Positions 21,874 to 31,895 are shown, counted from the stretch's first letter. The stretch: 64,000 nt of DNA from Diadophis punctatus similis (GCA_023053685.1 JALIGW010000001.1:50387859-50451858); one strand, 5' to 3'. The notes: generated by a model from the sequence alone, not told the origin. A program made the numbers and translations.

Positions 21874-22654
21874 TCGGTCTTTAGCCAAAGGGCATTGTGC
21901 TTCTCCATCCTTGGAGGCCAGTTCCACAGCTATCTGATCCTGATCGTTTCTACACCAGTGAGTCTATCCATTTAACTACTTATAAGTCTCCCCAGGTGAC
22001 AGCTGTCAATATCATCTGCACCTTCCCTGGGTTGAGCCAGCTCAGGCGGCTGCCTGAGCTGTTTGCCCAACGTCCCAGTGGGGGTGGACACCTCCCTGGG
22101 AGTCACCACGTTGGGCTCTACTTCTGACTGATTGGGCATCTGGCAACGACTGTGGGGGGAAGCCAGAAAATAACATCTAAACGCCGCAGAAGCCCTGCGC
22201 TTGGGCGGCCACCGGCTTACCCCCCCCGGCTGGAGTGTTCCTCCCACAGCCGGTAAACGCCTTTTCATCGCGTCCTCGGCCGCCCCAGCAGGTCCCTGCA
22301 TCTGTAGGCCGACATCGCCAGGCCGCTCCCTCAGGGAAATCCCTGACAGGCCTTCTTCGGCGACGGGCCGTTCCGAGCACTCCTAAAGTGGCGCAAAGAG
22401 CCGTTTACTGAATTCGGAGGCGACGTCACCGGCGGCCATCTTGTTTGTGAATTTCCTGCATGCTGATTGGCCAACGTCATCGTTGAGGTCAGCCGCCGCC
22501 GGGGATTCCTGCCGCCGCCCGCTCATCAGCTGGGGAGCGCGCGCACGCGCAGTGCGTCCTTCTCCCCCCAGTCAAGCCTGAAACGTCGGAGAAAGCGGCT
22601 AGCGCTGTTTGCCGCAGGCGATCAATAAAGTTTATTGTCGATTACTCTCTGGAC

Positions 22655-24421
22655 ATGGCTGAAGGTGCGGGCAAGCAGGGGAAGGCCAAATCGAAGTCCC
22701 AAAGCCCCCCCCCACCTGAGACTGTCTCCGAAGCATCGCAGTTGCCACGCACCACCAATGACAGCAGGGATCGCTCCCCCCTCCACACCCCTCCCCCTGC
22801 CAAGCCTACGAAGCCTTCCAAGGCTTCTTCCAAGGGGGACAACCATAAGGGAGCCTCCAGATAGCAATCAGCAGAGGCTGAGTCGCCCCACCATGGCATC
22901 TCCCGTCCCCATGGCACACCAGGGCAACCTCCCAGGGACCAAGGCCCCAGGCAGAGACTCTCACCTGATCATGTCTCCCTTGATGGTTCCAATATTCATC
23001 TGCGGGAGGGCGACGTGTGGGGTGTCTCTCAGGCCTCAAATTCAGACATTCAGCGCAGGTCCACTCCCAGCGCTTATGCAGACCCGCTGGAAGACCCTGC
23101 GGTACAGCAAAGAATGAACGATGCCATACAGCGCGGCATCGAGGCAGCGGTCAAGGCCATGGCGCGCCCTTCTCAGCCCCACCACGCACCACGCAGAGTC
23201 GCCTCACCTCCCCCAGTTCCGGCGCCTGTCTCCTCAGACGAGATGGAAGCCGACGACTACTCCATCCACAGCTCCCCCATTCCAGCTGGGGACCTAGAAA
23301 GGGAGGAGGGAGAACTCGATGACTTACCAGCTGGTGGAGACCATCTCCACCCCCAATTGTCGGATGACGAGGACTTGGCCCCGGAACCTTCCACTTCCAC
23401 CGCCCTTTTCCATCCCAGTCTCTTCTGCTCCTTGCTACACAAGGCTAGGGCGACTGCCAACATTCCGTCATCAGCATCTGACCCCCAGACCTCATCGGAT
23501 CAGGGGGACCCCATCTTTGGTGAGGCTTCCACATCTCCCATGGAAGTGATCCCAACTCCAAACTTGTTTGTCGAGGCAGTGACAAAACAATGGCAATCTC
23601 CTGCCACAGGGCCTTCACCCACAAACCAGGACAAACGTTATTTTAACGTTTCCTCTCGCCTGGCCCAACACCTGCCAGTTCCAGACGTCGATCCACCTGT
23701 GTTGGCTCTATACTCCAACGCCACCGTCCCAGGGGACCCAGATGACCTTCTGCGTCCGGAGGAACGCCGCGTGGAGTCTATTCTCCAACGGAATCACCAA
23801 GCGGCTGCATGGGCGGTCAGAGCATCAACGACAGCGTCCTTTTTTTGCCGGACCTCCCTTAAATGGTTACATGGTCTCCAAGACCACATCCCTCAGGCTG
23901 ACACAAGGGCGCATAGTGACATCAACAAATTAATAGCGGCCGCCCAGTTCACCTCCGACTCCACATTGCAGGCAGGACGCTTCGCGGCTAGGGCTATGGG
24001 CACGGCGGTTGTGGCCAGGAGGATGCACTGGCTCCGCAGCTGGCCAGCTGACCTGCGGCACAAATGGAAGCTAGCCGCAGCCTCGATTTCGGGTCAGTCG
24101 CTTTTCGGTCCGGCCCTCGACCGCATTACCACCGAAAATAAAGACAAGAGGAAAGTTCTTCCCTCCTACACGAAGAAGTCCTACAACAAGGCCCCGTCTT
24201 ATCGTCGGGGGTCCAGAGCCTCTGAAACTCCTTACACTAGATACCAGAACCAATACCAATCTGGTCAGGGTCAATACGGGTCTTCTCAGGCTCAGTACGG
24301 GACTTCCCAGAATTCGTATGGGTCTCGGCAACGCTCGGCCGTCGACCGGCCTTTCCGGGGTGGGCAAACCAAACGGCCCTTTAGAGGAGCCGGTGGTCGC
24401 CCTTACCGCCGGTACAAGTAG
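22655..24421 (+). pseudogene. DIRS gag-like protein with one premature stop
   Basis: One reading frame runs from ATG 22655 (MAEGAGKQGK) to the stop at 24419-24421, 588 codons, broken only by TAG at 22862-22864. The stop lies between SR and QSAEAE and is one transition from CAG, so a recent nonsense mutation is likely. The frame reopens, with the next ATG at 23015 giving 468 aa. The N-terminal part is Pro/Ser-rich and acidic. The central block (ALYSNATVPGDPDD ... HQAAAWAVRASTTASFF ... LRHKWKLAAAS) is the conserved DIRS gag region. The C-terminus (24230-24418) is Tyr/Gln/Gly/Ser-rich, then Arg/Gly-rich. No zinc knuckle is visible. By analogy it packages the element RNA. Confidence 0.88.
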
Positions 24422-26321
24422 ATGTGACCCGATCCCTCCCATTGGGGGTCGACTGGCATTCTTTGCCAGTCGGTGGGAGGAAATCACCAATGACGCATGG
24501 GTTTTACAAACCCTGTCGACAGGTCTGTACCTGGAATTTATCTCCACCCCCCCGAGGTTTTTCTTACGCTGCCCCTTGTCTTCCGACCTTTCCAAACGCG
24601 TCCTCGTAGATCAGGCCATTCAGCACCTACTGGACATTAGAGCCATCCAGCGGGTGCCTGAGGACCAGCAGGTGCAAGGATTTTATTCCATCCTATTTGT
24701 GGTTCCGAAATCCTCGAGGGGATGGAGAGCAATTCTCGATCTAAAACGCCTTAATAGATACGTGAGGTACAGGAAATTCAAGATGCATTCCCTGCAATCA
24801 ATTCTGGCGGGCATTAGGCACGGCGACTTTCTCGCCTCAATTGACTTGACGGAGGCCTACCTCCATATTCCAATTCACGCATCCCACCGCCAATACCTCA
24901 GATTTTGCTATGCAGGGGTGCATTATGAATACCAGGCGTTGCCCTTCGGCCTGTCGTCAGCGCCAAGGGTATTTACCAAGGTTCTGGCCACCTTGGCAGC
25001 CCACCTCAGGGCTACCCCCGTGCGTGTTCAGTGTTACCTGGATGACATACTCATCCAGTCCTCTTCCCTGTCTCGAGCTCAGCAGGACATCCAGGTAACC
25101 CTCAACACACTTGAACACCACGGGTTCCTCGTTAATTTAGGTAAGAGCCAGTTGTTCCCCTCCACCAGGGTTACCCACCTGGGGGCCATTATTGACTCTC
25201 TGGAGTGCAGGGTCTACTTATCCCAGGAACGGAGAGACAGCATATTGGAGATAGTCCAGCAAGTTCTGGCCCAAACGAAGGTTCCCCTGAACCAGCTGTC
25301 TTCCCTCCTGGGAAAGATGATTTCGGCGATACATATCGTCCCGTGGGCTCATCTGCACTCCAGAGACCTTCAATGGTTTCTTCTCCCTTTCCAGCGGGCA
25401 AATCGCAGCAACTCCCCTGTAAGGGTCCGGATGCCGGTGTCAGCAAGGAGGTCACTCCGGTGGTGGTCATCGCCCGCACTCAGCAAGGGCTCCTGTTTCC
25501 TGGAACCGCAAAGGATGACCCTGACGACCGACGCCAGCACCACGGGCTGGGGGGCCCACACCGACTCCCTCGTCGCCCAGGGTACATGGTCCAGGAAGGA
25601 ACAGATTCTGCCAATAAACCTGTTAGAGCTCAGAGCAGTTCGGTTGGCTCTGGACCACTTTCGACCACACCTGAGGGGCCGTCACATCCTCGTCCTCACG
25701 GACAACGTGACGACAAAAGCGCATATAAATCGTCAGGGGGGCACCATCTCCAAAGCCCTTATGAACGAGGCAATGCTTCTGGGACTCTGGGCGGAGCAAC
25801 ACCTGCCTTCAATCATGGCAGAACACATTTCCGGGGTCAACAACACCACGGCGGACTGGCTCAGCCGGAATGCCATCAACCCGGCAGAGTGGTCCTTACA
25901 CCCGGACATTTTTCAGGAGATCGCCGCCCGCTTCGGTCCGCCGGCCGTGGATCTATTCGCGACACCGGAGAATGCCAAGCTCCCCAGGTTCGTAACCAGA
26001 TTCCGGACTCCGGGAGCGGAGGATACGGACGCTCTGCGCTGCCCGTGGCCACAGGAACTCTTATATGCCTTCCCACCCCTCCCGTTGATCCCCAAAGTCA
26101 TACGGAGGGTGATATTACTGAAAGCGGAGATCATCCTCCTCGCCCCACATTGGCCCAGGAGGACTTGGTTCGCGGACCTTATGTCCCTGTCCGCATCACC
26201 TCCCTGGCGGATCCCGCCGACAGAGTGGTCGCTTGCCCAGGGGTCAGTGCATCATCCAGAGCCGCACTGGCTACAACTGACCGCCTGGCGCTTGAGCGGA
26301 TCACTCTGCAACACCGCCTAG
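24318..26321 (+). CDS. DIRS reverse transcriptase - RNase H - MT-like polyprotein
   Basis: The uninterrupted 667-aa frame overlaps gag by 104 bp in another frame. The RT domain (about residues 115-300) shows YSILFVVPKSS, WRAILDLKRLN, FLASIDLTEAY, QALPFGLSSAPRVF and the catalytic YLDDIL (240-245). RNase H (about 397-520) keeps its acidic residues in TTDAST, LELRA, LTDN and TADWLSR. The C-terminal region (about 525-640; VDLFATPENAKLPRF, LLAPHWPRRTWF) corresponds to the Dam-methyltransferase-like domain described in DIRS elements. It copies element RNA into DNA and degrades the RNA strand. The real start may lie downstream of 24318. This is the least damaged frame of the element. Confidence 0.93.
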   Translation: MGLGNARPSTGLSGVGKPNGPLEEPVVALTAGTSRCDPIPPIGGRLAFFASRWEEITNDAWVLQTLSTGLYLEFISTPPRFFLRCPLSSDLSKRVLVDQAIQHLLDIRAIQRVPEDQQVQGFYSILFVVPKSSRGWRAILDLKRLNRYVRYRKFKMHSLQSILAGIRHGDFLASIDLTEAYLHIPIHASHRQYLRFCYAGVHYEYQALPFGLSSAPRVFTKVLATLAAHLRATPVRVQCYLDDILIQSSSLSRAQQDIQVTLNTLEHHGFLVNLGKSQLFPSTRVTHLGAIIDSLECRVYLSQERRDSILEIVQQVLAQTKVPLNQLSSLLGKMISAIHIVPWAHLHSRDLQWFLLPFQRANRSNSPVRVRMPVSARRSLRWWSSPALSKGSCFLEPQRMTLTTDASTTGWGAHTDSLVAQGTWSRKEQILPINLLELRAVRLALDHFRPHLRGRHILVLTDNVTTKAHINRQGGTISKALMNEAMLLGLWAEQHLPSIMAEHISGVNNTTADWLSRNAINPAEWSLHPDIFQEIAARFGPPAVDLFATPENAKLPRFVTRFRTPGAEDTDALRCPWPQELLYAFPPLPLIPKVIRRVILLKAEIILLAPHWPRRTWFADLMSLSASPPWRIPPTEWSLAQGSVHHPEPHWLQLTAWRLSGSLCNTA

Positions 26322-26344
26322 TTCCGGACAATATCTCTTCAATC

Positions 26345-27361
26345 ATGTTGGCCTCTAGGCGACCGTCGACGGAGCGGATCTACTCCACCACCTGGCGCGC
26401 CTTTTGTGGATGGTGTGTGCAGGTGGGATATTCGCCAGTCGACCTATCCATCATCAACGTCATCCAGTTCTTGCGGCAGGGTCTTGCCAAGGGCCTCGCT
26501 CCCAACACTTTACGCAGGCAAGTGGCAGCGCTCTCGACTGTGTTGTCCTGCCCGCACCTGGACTCGCTCTCCGCTCATCCACTAATGAGGCAATTCCTAA
26601 AAGGGGTCACTAATCTTTGCCCCCCAGTGGTCCACCGCTTCCCCACATGGGACCTGACCAAAGTACTCTCCGCCCTAACTGTAGCCCCCTTCGAGCCCTT
26701 GGACACCATTCCTTTGGCGCATCTGTCCTTTAAGGTTGCCTTCCTCGTGGCCGTCACCTCCGCGTGGTGGATATCTGAACTCGCAGCCCTGTCTGTGCGC
26801 AAGGACCTCTGCGTTTTTCATAGCGACAGGATGGTTCTTCGCCTGGACCCGGCATTTGTGCCCAAGGTGAATACTCACTTTCATAGAGCGCAGGAAGTCA
26901 TCTTGCCCACATTTTTTCAAAATCCGATCTCCGACTCTGAACGTGCTTGGCACATGCTAGATGTCAGGCGCGCTCTGGACATCTATCTCAAACGTACAGC
27001 CGCTCTTCGGCGCACAGAGTCTCTCTTTGTGACATTTCGCCCCTCTAACCAGGGTCGTAAGGCGTCCTCCGCAACAATCGGACGATGGATCCGTGCAGCC
27101 ATTTCCTTGGCCTACCAACATATGTCCTTACCCCGACCGTCGGGTCTCACAGCCCATTCCACCCGCAGCGCTGCAACGTCCGCGGCATGGAATGCTAGGG
27201 TTTCCGTCGCCGAGGTGTGTAGGGCGGCCACTTGGTCCTCCCTGACTCCCTTCGTCCGACATTACAAGTTGGACGCCTATGCCTCGGAGGAGACCGATTT
27301 CGGCAGGCGGGTGTTGGGGGCAGGGCTGCCATTGAGCGATCCTCCCAGCCAGGACCAATGA
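26345..27361 (+). CDS. DIRS tyrosine recombinase, catalytic Arg-I replaced by Trp
   Basis: The frame is open from 25205, but recognisable recombinase sequence starts around 26300; ATG 26345 gives 338 aa. The N-terminal helical DNA-binding part contains RRPSTERIYSTTWRAFCGWC and LAPNTLRRQVAALS. The catalytic part has AHSTRSAATSAAW (the HxxR motif, 27151-27170), a downstream Trp (ATWSSL) and RHYKLD with the nucleophilic Tyr (27260-27280). The family motif around the first catalytic arginine, normally ARRxSEL, here reads AWWISEL (26762-26782): both CGG codons appear as TGG, the CpG transition. The enzyme would insert the circular cDNA; as read here it is probably inactive. It overlaps the RT frame end (26321) in its open upstream part. 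Confidence 0.9.
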   Translation: MLASRRPSTERIYSTTWRAFCGWCVQVGYSPVDLSIINVIQFLRQGLAKGLAPNTLRRQVAALSTVLSCPHLDSLSAHPLMRQFLKGVTNLCPPVVHRFPTWDLTKVLSALTVAPFEPLDTIPLAHLSFKVAFLVAVTSAWWISELAALSVRKDLCVFHSDRMVLRLDPAFVPKVNTHFHRAQEVILPTFFQNPISDSERAWHMLDVRRALDIYLKRTAALRRTESLFVTFRPSNQGRKASSATIGRWIRAAISLAYQHMSLPRPSGLTAHSTRSAATSAAWNARVSVAEVCRAATWSSLTPFVRHYKLDAYASEETDFGRRVLGAGLPLSDPPSQDQ

Positions 27362-27390
27362 CCCGCCCAGGGACGCCAGCTTTGGTATGT

Positions 27391-27487
27391 CCCATTCCTT
27401 GGAGGCTAGCTCCACCCACTATGGAGAAGGGACGTTGGTACTCACCTGTGAGACGTCCTTTCTCGTAGGGTGGAGCTAGCCTCCAAG
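27391..27487. repeat. DIRS internal complementary region (ICR)
   Basis: Bases 27391-27426 are the complement of the element's left end (CCATTCCTTGGAGGCTAGC ... CTATGGAG). Bases 27427-27487 are the complement of its right end (AAGGGACGTTGG ... GGAGCTAGCCTCCAAG). The joint GGAGAAGGG reproduces right end plus left end in circular form, which fixes the element borders at 21753 and 27819. In the DIRS replication model the ICR templates completion of the ends. Confidence 0.92.
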
Positions 27488-27666
27488 TCCCTCCCACGTC
27501 TGGGGCTGGCTGGGAGTTGTGGGTCCATGGTTGTACATAATTATTCATTGTCTGCTCTGTGATCCTTCACATATACATAGTTCTATTTTCTCTGATAATT
27601 CTCTGTATATAGTTAATAAATTCTTGTTGTTTTTGGAGAAGCACATTGAGTCTGACTTTGTCCCTC
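27488..27666 (+). other. DIRS 3' untranslated region
   Basis: AT-rich leader-out region between the ICR and the right inverted repeat. It contains TTAATAAATTC at about 27610, a possible poly-A signal, and AGAAGCACATTGAG, which mirrors TTGTGCTTCTCC next to the left repeat (21896). Confidence 0.6.
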
Positions 27667-27778
27667 GATTAAAAGAGGGGGTGCCAATCTAGGGTGGCAC
27701 TATTTATACCTTTTTTAAGACTCGGTCCTATTGGCTAGAGGGCAGATTTAACCCATTCCTTGGAGGCTAGCTCCACCC
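27667..27778 (-). repeat. DIRS right terminal inverted repeat
   Basis: The complement of 21762-21873 over 112 bp with very few differences (for example GCCCTCTAGCC versus GCCCCCTAGCC on the complementary strand). The outer 41 bp (27779-27819) are specific to the right end and recur, complemented, in the ICR. Confidence 0.92.
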
Positions 27779-27819
27779 TACGAGAAAGGACGTCTCACAG
27801 GTGAGTACCAACGTCCCTT

Positions 27820-28075
27820 CCATAACGTGGCCGTCACAGCAGAAAAGACTTGCTGCCTTGAATCTCCCTGATGTGGCTCCCTAGGCAACAGAACACATAA
27901 CAAGCTCTTCCTGCTGGATCTGGTGGCATGGGCAGATGCAATCAGGGACAGGCAGTTCTTTAAAAACCCAGTCCCATGCCATGTCAGGCTTTAACAGTTG
28001 ACACCAGCACCTTGAATTAGACCCAGAAATTGGTAACAAATGCAGTTCATAATCCAGAAATGTAATGTAAAGTCT
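27820..28075 (-). mobile_element. Old L2-like LINE, right part, split by DIRS
   Basis: Antisense coding-end sequence continuing from 21752: GTCACAGCAGAAAAGACTTG parallels the GGGCTCCCACAGAGAAGGCC block at 57780, and CATGTCAGGCTTTAACAG ... ACCAGCACCTTGAATTAGAC parallels 57930-57970. Heavily mutated; the far end is approximate. Confidence 0.7.
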
Positions 28076-28450
28076 ACTAGAAACACACATAACTGCTGAA
28101 AAAATAATATAAGGATTTTTTCCCCAAAAAACTAAACCAAAACAATATCCCTGGTAACATGAGATGTATTTTCTGCTTTATTCACATTAACTGTATATCA
28201 AGCCTTATTGCTTTACCTTCGAAATATTGCAGTGGACATTCATTTAAAAATGGGCAGAAAGCTCCTCCATAATTGCACATCTACTTCTAAATGATTCTTG
28301 AAAAGTACAAAGTGCAACTCATAAAGAATCAGGTTGGTTCACGTAACTATAAAATGAGCTATATCTACTTTAATACAGTTCAGACAACAACGAATAAGCA
28401 ATGATAAATATATTGTTTTCTTCTTGAACCACTTGGATGTGGTCTTTGGT
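28076..28450. other. No recognisable feature
   Basis: Unique-looking AT-rich sequence. Confidence 0.4.
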
Positions 28451-28458
28451 GACATGGA

Positions 28459-28832
28459 CAGAGGTGGGTTCCTCCCGGTTCGGACCGGTTCGCCCAAACC
28501 GGTAGCAGCCCACTGGTGATGTCACAATGACACCATGGAATCGGTTCGGTTGGTGCCGGTCCATGGGAGCCACCATCTTTTTTTGAATTTTTTAAAATTA
28601 TTTTTTATTTTTTTGATTTTTTTTTTAAAAAATCTTCTGAGCATGCGCAGAAGCCGAGTTTCCAGCACTGTGCATGCGGTCACCATCTTGTTTTTGGCTT
28701 TTTAAAATTGTTTTCGGATTTTTCAGCACTGCGCATGCGCGTGTGTGCAAAGCGCGTGCGCACCTACGAGGTGGGGCCACATGGCACAGGAGGAAGTGAA
28801 CCGGCAGCGAGGTAAGTTAGAACCCACCCCTG
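28459..28832. mobile_element. hAT-type MITE (CAGGGGTGGGTTC family)
   Basis: Starts CAGAGGTGGGTTCC, ends AGAACCCACCCCTG, and has perfect 8-bp duplications GACATGGA (28451-28458, 28833-28840). The GGTTCGGACCGGTTCGCCC segment, the T-rich centre and GCATGCGCAGAAGCCGAGTT are shared with 40944-41309, so these two form a subfamily. Confidence 0.92.
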
Positions 28833-28840
28833 GACATGGA

Positions 28841-29576
28841 GGTTTATAAACTGTTAAATATGTGTCTCCAAAAGAGTTCAGTGAGATGCAACACTGGACA
28901 TTCTGCTTTCCTTCTCTTTCACTGGAGAAAAGCCTGGGGAAATCTCACTCATTCATAATGAGACATGGAGAGACTCACAAAACATTTCACCATCTCTGCA
29001 GCTATTTGAGCTCAATGTTGCAGAATTTGGCCCTAGGTGGATAGTTAAGTGTCAGGAAAAACAAGGACAGAGGAGAGCACAGATTGTATAATATTTACAT
29101 ATGCTAATTCATTTATATTTAGAAATAATTAACATAATTTGCATAGGAAAACAATAGTGGGGAAATTCTTACATAGATCTGCTGTTTTGGGTCTCTGAGA
29201 ATGAGCAATTTCAAGCACCTTGTTTTCTTTTGTACGTATCTGTCTCTTTAATCCTGAATTGAACTAGACTGCTCTTCAAAGAGAAAACTATCATCTTGAT
29301 AGCCCAGAATAGTCCAGAATACTATGAAACAATGATTTAACTTACCTACACATTTGATCTTCATCCTAATAAAATAATCACAAAAACTTAAAACTACTTT
29401 ATCTCGAGGCTTCTGGGTGAGGAAGGGTAAGCTAATATATCTCCAAACAATCAGAGACAATGACTGTGGCTAAGATTGAAAGACCAGCAAGTAGACCAGT
29501 CCCATGGAATGACTTTGGATCAGGAGATGATGGGAGATCACCCATTTGTGCTCTAGATGGCTCCTCCTTGTGAGGA
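28841..29576. other. No recognisable feature
   Basis: Unique-looking sequence, no coding signal. Confidence 0.4.
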
Positions 29577-29584
29577 GACTGCAG

Positions 29585-29846
29585 CAGGGGTGAAATCTAG
29601 CATGTTCTGACAGGTTCTGGAGAACCGGTAGTGGAAATTTTGAGTAGTTCGGAGAACCGGCAAATACCACCTCTGGCTGGCCCAGAGTGGGGTGAGAATG
29701 GAGATTTTGCAATATCCTTCCCCCAGGAGTGGGGTGGGAATGGAGATTTTGCAGTATCCTTTCCCTGCCATGCCCACCAAGCCACACCCACCAAGCCACA
29801 CCACGCCCACCAAGCTGGTAGTAAAAAAAATTGGATTTCATCACTG
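29585..29846. mobile_element. hAT-type MITE (CAGGGGTGAAATC family), copy 1
   Basis: The 262-bp element starts CAGGGGTGAAATCTAG and ends TTGGATTTCATCACTG, with perfect 8-bp duplications GACTGCAG (29577-29584, 29847-29854). A 38- to 40-bp module (GGGAATGGAGATTTTGCA) occurs twice. The second copy in the window (35301-36654) is inverted and carries an L1. Confidence 0.92.
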
Positions 29847-29854
29847 GACTGCAG

Positions 29855-30066
29855 GATAGTAATTTGAGTGCCAAGAAATGAAGGGAACCATCATGCTCTG
29901 GACTGTGGCACAGGCTTTAAAGGATGCTGAGTTTGCTAATTCACTTTCTAATCATTTTCAGAAATTACCTATGCAGCTACTTTAAGCATATTAGAAATCT
30001 TTAAAATGACAAAGTTTGAAAAACCATCTGGTAAGTTTACCTTCATATTTGAATAAAAGAAAAATG
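29855..30066. other. No recognisable feature
   Basis: Short unique spacer between two MITEs. Confidence 0.4.
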
Positions 30067-30074
30067 GTCTATAA

Positions 30075-30501
30075 CAGTGATGGCGAACCTTTTTTTCCTT
30101 GGGTGCCGAAATAGAGGGTGTGTGTGCTATTGCACGCGCATGCGTGCCCACACCCATAATTCAAAGCCCCTCACTTGCTCCACCCTCCTGCACATGCGTG
30201 CGCGACCCCCCCCCACTCCCCCATTTCCTGACTTCCAGTGAGCCCGGTGGGCACATTTTTCACCCTCCCCAGGCTCCAGAGGCTTTCTTGGAGCGTGGGG
30301 AGGGCAAAAACGCTCCCCCCTGCTACCCTGGAGGCCCTCCGGAGGCCAAAATCGCCCTCCCAGAGCCTCCACGCGAGCCAAAAATCAACTGGTGGGCATG
30401 CACATGCGCACTGGAGCTGAGTTAGAGCAACGGCTCGCGTGCCGGCAGATATGGCTCCATGTGCCACCTGTGGCACCCGTGCCATAGGTTCACCATCACT
30501 G
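30075..30501. mobile_element. hAT-type MITE (CAGTGATGGCGAACC family), copy 1
   Basis: Perfect inverted ends CAGTGATGG/CCATCACTG and perfect 8-bp duplications GTCTATAA (30067-30074, 30502-30509). The GC-rich interior includes GCACGCGCATGCGTGCCCAC and GAGCCTCCACGCGAGCC; frames across it are artefacts. The copy at 49872-50285 is closely similar. Confidence 0.93.
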
Positions 30502-30509
30502 GTCTATAA

Positions 30510-31790
30510 GCTTGTGGCAAAAAGCTAAATAAGAATTTGAGTCAAGAAAGTTATAAATAATGGAATGTTAGGACTTCTACGTATAAGATTTTGGAAGTAA
30601 TTATATAGGTAAATAAACACCACTTTGTGGGAACCAATTTGTTTAGTTTATCCTAAATCAAAACTGAAACTTAAGGCTTTATGATTTCAGAAGTACAACA
30701 CTAGAGGGAACTAAAGATTTCAGGTGGAATGGGAAATGGGGAGGGAAAAGTAAAAAGCCCATATTTTGTCTTTGGTCAGCACTGGAGATTTTTGAAAAAT
30801 GAGGTCAAAAATAGCAGCTTCAATCACAGCAATGATGCATACATAAAAGAAAAATAGATCTACCATACACTGTAGATATATCTAAAAAAAGAAATTACTG
30901 ATTGAAAGATAATATCTTGGAAGATTTACATGATAAAGAGAACAAAGAGGTTTTGCCTGATGAAGAAATATCAGAATATAAAAAATTTACAAAAATACTG
31001 GGGGGAAAAAGATGGATTGTAAAACAAAGAACACAACTAAAGTGGAAATGCAAATGACAAGACAAAAAAAAAAAGACCTGGATAAGGACTTTTTTCTGGA
31101 CTTACAAAATAAGTTGGTTAAAGCCGTTGAGAAATCTTAAATATGGTGATAAGAACATTGGAAGAGAGATCAAATGATAGCATTTGAATGAATATTAAAA
31201 TACTTAGAAGCAAAAGGAAGGAGCACAAAATTGGCTTGTTTGATCAAGTTTAAAATAAGAAATGGTTGTACAGATCTGGGAATTCCATTATGGACTTTCT
31301 GCGGAAACTAGGACTGAAAGGTTAATGATTTATGGATCTGCATATGGATAAAGGATGGATCATGTAGAGAAGAGATATTTGCATGTAACGTTATAGAGGG
31401 AATGAATTTTTATGATTGTTTGTACTTGTGATGAAAATCAGAAGCCGCTTGTTTAGATACAATTTTCTTTCTCTTAATTTTTTTATTTTCTTTTTTTTGA
31501 ACTCCTTTAATTCTTTTTCCTTTACCTTCTTTCTGTGTTTAGTTTCTTTCTTTCTTTTACTATTGTTATTAAAATCATCAATCAAATATTTTTTTAAAAA
31601 AACTACTTTTTCTTCCTTTACTAGATTTAGTTTTAAGAGTTCACCTATAAAAGGGCTGTGCTACAATAAAAGGAGTCATCAGGTATTGAAAATAATGGAA
31701 AAGCAAAATGGGTAGAGAGGGAAAGCAGAGACAGACAGACAGTCATCTTTCAAAACTCGAAATGTTACTAGGGGTCAGGAGTAAAAAGTA
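30510..31790. other. Unassigned A-rich region, possible L1 remnant
   Basis: Bases about 30850-31430 are purine-rich on the plus strand with short lysine-rich frames, similar in composition to L1 ORF1/UTR sequence, followed by a T-rich tract to about 31610. No termini, target duplications or conserved motif could be fixed, so no element is called. Confidence 0.35.
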
Positions 31791-31837
31791 CAACCCTTTC
31801 AGACTACAAGTTTGCCTTGACATATGACAACAATTGC

Positions 31838-31893
31838 TTGGGCAGGGGGTTGGACTAGATGACCTGCAAGGTCCCTTCCAACTCTATTAATCT
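31838..31893 (+). mobile_element. CR1 LINE 3' end fragment
   Basis: Contains GGGCAGGGGGTTGGACTAGA, GACCTGCAAGGTCCCTTCCA and ACTCTATTAATCTGTT, the CR1 3' terminus also seen at 50290-50365. Confidence 0.8.
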
Positions 31894-31895
31894 GT

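Larger units (their letters stand above)
21753..27819 (+). mobile_element. Near-complete DIRS-type YR retrotransposon
   Basis: This 6.07-kb element has every structural part of a DIRS1-like retrotransposon, in order: terminal inverted repeats (21762-21873 and 27667-27778), a GC-rich leader (about 22150-22650), gag (22655-24421), overlapping RT-RNase H-MT (24318-26321), tyrosine recombinase (26345-27361) and an internal complementary region (27391-27487). DIRS elements replicate through a circular intermediate inserted by the recombinase, without integrase or target-site duplication. Consistently, the ends meet the host DNA at a shared TT and no duplication flanks the element. Removing it rejoins an L2-like relic (GGAGAGAATA-TT-CCATAACG). 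A gag stop and loss of the recombinase's first catalytic arginine suggest this copy is no longer autonomous. Confidence 0.93.

Noticed and set aside
22150..22650. Host CpG-island promoter
   Set aside because: The GC-rich segment lies between the DIRS inverted repeat and gag and is best read as the element's leader.
22622..23322. Alternative frames overlapping DIRS gag (for example 22635-23117)
   Set aside because: The gag frame 22655-24421 continues in phase across the stop into the conserved gag region; the others do not.
25205..26300. Open upstream part of the YR frame as a separate protein domain
   Set aside because: It overlaps RT-RNase H coding sequence in another frame and shows no conserved motif; it is probably a by-product of composition.
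30099..30485. Cysteine- and proline-containing frames around 30.1-30.5 kb
   Set aside because: Entirely inside a hAT MITE with perfect 8-bp duplications.
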